Origin: Actinomadura terrae
GTDB taxonomy: Bacteria; Actinomycetota; Actinomycetes; Streptosporangiales; Streptosporangiaceae
Length of the DNA: 64,000 nt
Direction: 5' to 3'
NCBI RefSeq assembly: GCF_022751215.1
Contig: NZ_JAICDG010000004.1
Coordinates: 868,001 to 932,000, forward strand
The position numbers and the translations under genes are program-made. Of this stretch, positions 59,695 through 64,000 are shown piece by piece. The notes under the pieces were generated by a model. That model ran no database searches. It was given only the letters and a program-made list of their open reading frames with translations, and was not told the origin of the DNA. Positions within the stretch are counted from its first letter, which is position 1, and the number at the start of each line of letters is the position of its first letter.

Positions 59695-60393
59695 GTGCAC
59701 AAGCTCATCCTGTGGGACGTCGACCACACGCTCATCGAGACCGGAGGAGTAGGCGGCGAAGTCTTCAAGGACGCATTCGAGCAGGTCACCGGCCGCCACA
59801 TCGACCGCCTAGCCGACGTCACGGGCCGCACAGAACAGGTCATCTTCCGCGAAACCCTCGATCTCTACGACATCGAGGACCCCGGCGACTACTTCCCCCA
59901 GTTCGTCGAGGCCCAGGCCACCGGTTACCAGACCCGCGCCGACGAGATGCGCGAACGCGGCCGAGTCCTCCCCGGAGCCCGCGAGGCCCTGGCCGCCTTC
60001 GCCGAGCTGCCCGGCATCACCCAGACCGTCCTGACCGGCAACCCTCAGCCCTCAGCCCTCGCCAAGCTTCAGGCGTTCTCGCTCGACGGATTGCTGGACC
60101 TCAGTATCGGCGCATTCGGCACCGACGACTCACTCCGCCCCAAGCTCGTCCCCATAGCGCAAGGACGAGCGTTCGAACGCTACGGCCACACTCACACCGA
60201 AGCCTCCACGTTCATCTTCGGGGACACCACCAGCGACGTTGAAGCAGGGCAGAAGGGCGGCGCCCAGGTGATAGCCATAGCCAGCGGACGCACGACCGCC
60301 GAAGAACTCCGCGAAGCAGGCGCCCGAACCGTGTTTCACGACCTCGCCGACACCGCCGCCATCGTCCAAGCCGTCACGACGAGCAGCCCTTGA
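59695..60393 (+). CDS. HAD-family phosphatase (phosphoglycolate phosphatase-like)
   Basis: GTG 59695 follows GAGGAGG. 232 residues with LILWDVDHTLIETGG (nucleophile Asp 8, acid Asp 10), TVLTGNPQPSALAKL (motif II) and FIFGDTTSDVEAGQKGG (motif IV). The only plus-strand gene of the element, divergent from XRE, so probably regulated cargo. pSAM2 carries a Nudix hydrolase (Pif) against redundant transfer; a phosphatase in the same place could play a comparable role, but that is inference. Confidence 0.88.
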   Translation: MHKLILWDVDHTLIETGGVGGEVFKDAFEQVTGRHIDRLADVTGRTEQVIFRETLDLYDIEDPGDYFPQFVEAQATGYQTRADEMRERGRVLPGAREALAAFAELPGITQTVLTGNPQPSALAKLQAFSLDGLLDLSIGAFGTDDSLRPKLVPIAQGRAFERYGHTHTEASTFIFGDTTSDVEAGQKGGAQVIAIASGRTTAEELREAGARTVFHDLADTAAIVQAVTTSSP

Positions 60394-60978
60394 ACATTGC
60401 CGAATTCAGCCGTTTGAGATCAAGGGCGGCGGCGCTCACGCCGTCGCGCGGCCCGGCGCCAGCGGCGCCGGGGCGTGCGGCGTGGGCGCCGGTCCCCGGC
60501 GCCACGCGCCGGGCCGCGCATCGCCGCCGCGCCGACCTGTCGCCTGGCTGACCGGCGATCACGGGGGCGCGCCGCCGCTGGGCGTTGATGAGCACGGGGC
60601 GCGGGCCGCCGGCTACTCGCTTCGCTCGCCCTTCGGGTGCCTTCGGCATTGGACGGCAGCCCGCTGACGTAGGCGACGGGTGCTGTCTCGAACATTGAGC
60701 GTGCGCGACTGGGGAACCCCGTGGTTCCCCAGACCCCTCCTGGAGCCGGAGCACTCATTCGCGCGAATCCGTCTGTCACGGCTTCTCGCCGTTCGCGCGA
60801 ATGAGCACTCCGGAGCGATGCGCCTCAGTGGCCGCCCGGCGACGGCTAGGACCGCAGAACCCTAGGTGACAGCGTGCGATTAGCGTGCGATTAAGGGCGG
60901 TCATCAGGGGTCGGAAGCGGTCACTGCGGGATCATGGACTCTGCAGGTCAGAGCGCTTTTCGGGGTTGATGCCGCAGA
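60394..60978. other. Right-end non-coding region of the AICE
   Basis: No credible gene in 585 bases. It holds GC-rich hairpins (60420-60660), an imperfect inverted repeat at 60748-60767/60792-60811 with the inner 14 bp perfect (CTCATTCGCGCGAA), and the arm-type pair at 60874-60893. Probably combines attR arm DNA and possibly replication or transfer sites. Confidence 0.7.
60874..60893. repeat. Arm-type repeat pair, right end
   Basis: GTGCGATTA at 60874-60882 and 60885-60893, the same 11-bp period as at 50576-50595, about 86 bases inside the attR core. Confidence 0.8.
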
Positions 60979-61022
60979 TTTGCAAGCCGGGTGTCAGGGG
61001 TTCGAATCCCCTAGGCTCCACC
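60979..61022. repeat. attR core (44-bp direct repeat)
   Basis: Exact copy of the tRNA-Ala 3' end from 50492-50535. Identity ends at 61023 where C replaces the A of CCA. It has no 5' tRNA half and so is not a gene. Confidence 0.95.
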
Positions 61023-61073
61023 CACCAAGAAGCCCAGGTCAGAACCACAACTCCGACCCGGGTTCCCAGCTCT

Positions 61074-61181
61074 CAGGGCTTCTTCCGCTTCGTACCCGTT
61101 GCGTGCCCGATCGCTTCCGCGACTCCACCTCTCGGCCTTAGCCATCGCGCTCAGCGTGTCCGCGATCTCAAGCGTCCGGAC
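61074..61181 (-). pseudogene. C-terminal tail of another integrase (remnant)
   Basis: The minus-strand frame reads LEIADTLSAMAKAERWSRGS, then DRARNGYEAEEA, the tail style of actinomycete tyrosine integrases (I-A-D-T-L-S-x-M-A-K-A-E with T/S-D-R-A-R-N). Its orientation toward attR copies the int-attL arrangement, so it looks like the leftover of a second element in tandem. Confidence 0.55.
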
Positions 61182-61291
61182 GGAAGCCTGCGGACACGTC
61201 AGAAGCGTCGCTGGCCACCCATCAGGCCGCGAAAATGTGCGGTGAGCGGATTCGCGAAATGCGGACAATGCAAGGCCTGCAACCTGACTCC

Positions 61292-61471
61292 ATGACGGAG
61301 AGCTTCCACGCGCGCATGCCTGCGCGAGTGGAGATAGGTCCCCTCCAGTCGCCGGCCGGAGAACCCGTGGTGGTGCTCCAGCGCCAGACGCTCACGAGCG
61401 AGGGGCGCATCGTGGAGTTCGCCCGAGGTGTCCACACGGCAGCTCGGTTCTCGTGGTCGTACACGTTCAAG
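61292..61471 (+). pseudogene. C-terminal fragment of a GntR/UTRA regulator
   Basis: TESFHARMPARVEIGPLQSP, then GEPVVVLQRQTLTSEGRIVE and ARFSWSYTF match the end of UTRA domains. There is no HTH upstream, and the frame then runs on out of phase over the next gene. Remnant of a regulator of a decayed element. Confidence 0.6.
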
Positions 61472-61490
61472 AACCCCGTTCGAGGAGCCC

Positions 61491-62150
61491 ATGCCCGAGG
61501 TGACGTTGCCCGACGCCTACCGCGCCGATGTGGAAACCCTTTGGGACTACCACGACATGCACCACACCATCCGGCCTACCGACGTCGCCATCGGACTCGG
61601 CAGCCATGACCTCGGCGTCGCCACCTTCACAGCGGAGCTCTACCGCGAGGACATGTTCCCCCGCATCGTCTTCAGCGGCGCCAACGCACCGACGACGATC
61701 GAACGATTCCCACGCGGCGAAGCCGTCCACTACCGCGAACACGCCATCGAACTCGGCGTTCCCGACGAGGCGATCCTGGTCGAGCCCAAGGCCACCAACA
61801 CCGGCCAGAACATCGAGTTCACCCGCGAGCTGCTCGCCGACCACGGCATCGAAGTCAGCTCAGCAACCCTGATCTCCCGGCCCTACCAGCAGCGCCGCGC
61901 CTACTCCACCGCCAAGAAGCTGTGGCCAGCCCTGGAGATCGTCTGTGCGTCGCGACCGCTCCCGTTGGACGACTACATCGTGAGCATCGGCGACGTGGGC
62001 CGCGTTATCAACATGCTGGTAGGCGACACCCAACGCATCATGGTCTACCCCGCACAGGGATTCGCCATTCCCCAGGACGTGCCGCCCGAAGTCGAAGCGG
62101 CCTACCGCCGCTTGGTCGACGCAGGCTTTACCAGCAGGCTCATCCGATAA
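61491..62150 (+). CDS. YdcF/DUF218-like protein
   Basis: GAGGAG precedes ATG 61491; 219 residues. The DUF218 core is GVATFTAELYREDMFPRIVF, then EPKATNTGQNIEFTRELLAD and SRPYQQRRAYSTAKKLW. YdcF-like proteins are SAM- or nucleotide-binding with unclear function and are common cargo next to GntR genes in AICEs. The Asp-x-Gly start motif is reduced (DVAIGLGSHD). Confidence 0.85.
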   Translation: MPEVTLPDAYRADVETLWDYHDMHHTIRPTDVAIGLGSHDLGVATFTAELYREDMFPRIVFSGANAPTTIERFPRGEAVHYREHAIELGVPDEAILVEPKATNTGQNIEFTRELLADHGIEVSSATLISRPYQQRRAYSTAKKLWPALEIVCASRPLPLDDYIVSIGDVGRVINMLVGDTQRIMVYPAQGFAIPQDVPPEVEAAYRRLVDAGFTSRLIR

Positions 62151-62212
62151 ACCGCCCCGACAAGAACGAGGCCCGAACCACCTTCGCGGGTTCGAGCCCG
62201 CGTGCGCCGCTG

Positions 62213-62337
62213 CCCTGGACGGGGTGGGTCGATCATGTGGGATCGACCGCGGTGCCCGGGCCGGCGGCCAAGCCGGTGGTGGACATGCTCGCGCCGGTCC
62301 GTTCGCTGGAGCGAGCCGTCGATGCGGTGCCAGTGGC
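62213..62337 (+). pseudogene. GrpB-family fragment
   Basis: The frame WTGWVDHVGSTAVPGPAAKP, then VVDMLAPVRSLERAVDAV matches the GrpB/nucleotidyltransferase core (V-E-H-V-G-S-T-A-V-P-G-L-x-A-K-P). The N- and C-terminal parts of the domain are missing and another sequence follows. It is a short remnant, not expressed as a full gene. Confidence 0.7.
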
Positions 62338-62623
62338 TGGTCAATACCGCGACCGCAACGCCTATTCCAACGCCGAGTCCCGGTTTGTTGAGGACGTGTT
62401 ACGACGGCCGGGTTTGACTGCGCCTTCGCGGCTTGGGCTGCCCGAGTAGGAAGCAGGCTGCCTGCGGGAGGGCGGTTGCGCGTCCGCAACTGGGGAATAA
62501 GGCGCTCCACCTTCACGCCTTGGCCCGGCAGTGCGGAGCGCGACGACGGCGGACGGAAAGCCCGGGTCGAGCAGTGGGGTCGGCGTGAGATGAGCCTATC
62601 GCCGTCTGGGTGCGGGATTGCCC

Positions 62624-62775
62624 CTACTCAACCGGCATGTGGGACTGAATCAGCTCTCCAAGGGTGCGAAATTCGATTGCCTCCTCGGGCTGGTCCACAT
62701 GGTCGGAAACCTCTGCCCAGCGCTCCAAAACGGAAACGACCCAGCGCCGACAACTACGTGGCAGCTTTATCCGAG
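62624..62775 (-). other. Open fragment without a start (possible small gene remnant)
   Basis: Minus-strand frame RRWVVSVLERWAEVSDHVDQ, then PEEAIEFRTLGELIQSHMPVE and stop. Composition is protein-like, no start codon and a stop close upstream. May be the C-terminus of a decayed gene. Confidence 0.35.
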
Positions 62776-62832
62776 GCCGGGGTCAGCCATCCGTTTGCTG
62801 GTCAGGCGGGGTTACTGTTCTTCTTGGTGGGC

Positions 62833-62898
62833 TCCGCTCTTGTTAAGCGCGTCAGTGATCGCGCGGCACGCCTCCGAGGCCGCGTGCTGGTAGTTCAT
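62833..62898 (-). pseudogene. Integrase C-terminal fragment with catalytic Tyr
   Basis: NYQHAASEACRAITDALNKS aligns to the AICE integrase end IYQHATSEAGRAIADALNEL (13 of 20 identical or near). The rest of the gene is lost. DNA on either side is also alike (for example the antisense GTTAAGCGCGTCAGTGATCG here versus GTTGAGCGCGTCAGCGATCG at 50661). Confidence 0.75.
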
Positions 62899-63192
62899 CG
62901 GCGTGTTTTGTCGGAGGGGTTCGCTAGCTTTCGCGCTGGCGTGGTCGGTTCCGGGGCGTTCAGCTCTGTAGGGAATGATGGTCCCCCCGGCCTGCATGAG
63001 GGGGGCATCCGTTGCCTAATCTGCGACCGAGCATCGCTGGGAGTCAGAGAAGAGGCCCGACAGAACCGGCCACGATTGCTTGAGGGAGGCGCTGGTCGCG
63101 ATCGGGGCCAGGGGGCCACACCGTCCTTTGGAGCCCGCGCACCGGAGCGCCCGTTCGCGCGAAAAGTTGAGAACTGGGAGGTGGCTCGGGCA

Positions 63193-63687
63193 ATGACATA
63201 TGACCTGCATTTTTTCCTGCGTGAGCCTGGGCAGGACTGGCAGGAAGCGTTCGAGATCGCCGACCTGGGCGGGGACGACGGCACCAGTGCGCCGGGCGTT
63301 GGGGAACGCATCGTGGAGCGGGCGCTACAGGTGGACGATGGTTTCGTCGATAGTGGTGGTGAGATCATGCACGAGAACGGCATGCTCATGGTCTGCACGA
63401 ACAAGATCGGGAGTATTCACCTGCCGTACCGGCAATCCGGTGAGGCGGGAGTTCGAGCGATCCACCAACTGTTCGCCCTGGGGCAGATCCTGGGGCAGGA
63501 GACGGACTTGAGCGGCTACGATCCGCAGTTGGATCTGCCGTTCGCCGACATCACTGCGGCCGACAGGGCGAAGGCAGCGGAAATGTACCTCTCTGTAAAC
63601 GCCAGGTTCTTCGACCTGCCCGAAAGCGGAGGGGTGTCGTCGTTGACGAGTGGGCCTCGCCCACGGTGGAAGTTCTGGAAGCGTTGA
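63193..63687 (+). CDS. Hypothetical protein
   Basis: ATG 63193 gives 164 residues starting MTYDLHFFLREPGQDWQEAF, with HENGMLMVCTNKIGSIHLPY in the middle and a basic end (RPRWKFWKR). No family recognised. It could be an immunity-type or cargo protein. The weak GGGAGG lies 12 bases before the start. Confidence 0.72.
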   Translation: MTYDLHFFLREPGQDWQEAFEIADLGGDDGTSAPGVGERIVERALQVDDGFVDSGGEIMHENGMLMVCTNKIGSIHLPYRQSGEAGVRAIHQLFALGQILGQETDLSGYDPQLDLPFADITAADRAKAAEMYLSVNARFFDLPESGGVSSLTSGPRPRWKFWKR

Positions 63688-63768
63688 TCTAGCGCGCCTG
63701 CTGGCCGCTCCCCCCGGCCGGGAAACGCTCTCTGACGTCCAAAGCCTAGCCTTTGAGGGGTTCGTATC

Positions 63769-64000
63769 TCAGATGCCCGCTACGGATAGTGTCAGCTTTC
63801 CTTCACTCGCCTCTTCGACGTGAACCTCGATCTCCGCATCCTCGTCATCGTCGAAGCGCAGCAGGAAGGCGGGTGACAACGCCATGAGGAACCTCCACCC
63901 TTCCTGCTCTTCGGCGGTCAGCGGAGGAGAGAAGGTCGCTGAGGCCAGCCACCCGGAGTCGTCGCTGACGATGACGACGCGGACGCCTTCAGAGCTCAGG
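63769..64000 (-). CDS. Hypothetical protein, 5' part beyond window
   Basis: Open frame of at least 76 codons from the window edge to TGA at 63769. Reads SSEGVRVVIVSDDSGWLASA, then FLMALSPAFLLRFDDDEDAE and ends KLTLSVAGI. Acidic, alpha/beta; family not recognised. Start is outside the window. Confidence 0.65.
   Translation of the reverse strand, partial: LSSEGVRVVIVSDDSGWLASATFSPPLTAEEQEGWRFLMALSPAFLLRFDDDEDAEIEVHVEEASEGKLTLSVAGI

Larger units (their letters stand above)
50492..61022. mobile_element. AICE (pSAM2-type integrative and conjugative element)
   Basis: About 10.5 kb bounded by the 44-bp direct repeats. Modules in order from attL: int, xis, rep, tra, two small genes, Pra-like gene, GntR, three small genes, XRE, HAD. 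int-xis-rep-tra all run leftward with GTGA/ATGA overlaps, as in pSAM2. The integrase contains a premature stop, so mobility is doubtful without help. Confidence 0.93.

Noticed and set aside
60420..60660. Possible structured RNA in GC-rich hairpins
   Set aside because: Hairpins of this kind are frequent in high-GC intergenic DNA; nothing specific seen.
62476..63192. Long N-terminal extension of the 164-residue gene
   Set aside because: Region contains the antisense of integrase remnants and lacks protein pattern; ATG 63193 is preferred.

Overview
The window is high-GC actinobacterial DNA. Gene families such as DLW-39, DUF574 methyltransferase, an actinobacterial LexA box and a pSAM2-type integrative element point to a Streptosporangiales/Streptomycetales-like host. 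An Actinomadura relative is plausible, but the sequence alone does not prove it.

Region 1 (1 to about 33.79 kb) is the right part of a siphovirus-type prophage whose left end, with the lysis genes, lies outside the window. Nearly all genes are on the minus strand, so reading right to left gives the following order. First comes the lysogeny switch (XRE regulator at 31.08 kb facing a repressor at 31.19 kb, with palindromic operators and a 12-codon leader between them). Next is the early and replication block (helicase, Hjc-like nuclease, Lsr2-like DNA-binding protein, DUF2303, Cas4/RecB-like exonuclease, OB-fold protein, C5 DNA methyltransferase, primase-polymerase/helicase). Then come small and large terminase, portal, MuF head protein, scaffold, HK97-type capsid, head-tail connectors, tail tube, frameshifted tail chaperone, tape measure and the start of a large minor tail protein. 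A plus-strand cassette of four small genes (10.8 to 12.0 kb) sits backwards inside the head genes behind two copies of a 27-bp operator-like palindrome. A large serine integrase (32.18 to 33.75 kb) ends the prophage. The sequence right after it is the 3' part of a phosphatidylinositol phospholipase C-like gene, so the phage integrated inside that gene.

Region 2 (33.8 to 50.5 kb) is chromosome. It holds a DUF574 methyltransferase, a VOC protein, a flavodoxin-fold oxidoreductase and SDR pair behind AGACAGA/TCTGTCT operators, and the TetR gene that probably reads them. It also holds a LexA-boxed small gene, a membrane HTH protein, a secreted protein, AraC and TetR regulators with a cupin gene, an EamA transporter, an M64 peptidase, DLW-39, a phosphonatase-like HAD hydrolase and tRNA-Ala(UGC). 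Several long non-coding gaps contain degenerate minisatellites, and one contains a cluster of DnaA-box-like sequences.

Region 3 (50.49 to 61.02 kb) is an actinomycete integrative and conjugative element of the pSAM2/AICE type in the 3' end of tRNA-Ala. It is bounded by 44-bp perfect direct repeats and by paired 11-bp-period arm-type repeats inside both ends. It carries integrase, excisionase, RepSA-like initiator, FtsK-like transfer ATPase, a Pra-like activator, GntR and XRE regulators and a HAD phosphatase. The integrase reading frame is broken by one in-frame TAG, so the copy may be stranded.

Region 4 (61.02 to 64 kb) is a graveyard of integrative-element remnants: two different integrase C-terminal fragments, a GntR/UTRA fragment and a GrpB fragment. 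Mixed in are an intact YdcF-like gene and two hypothetical genes. This marks the tRNA-Ala locus as a repeated integration site.
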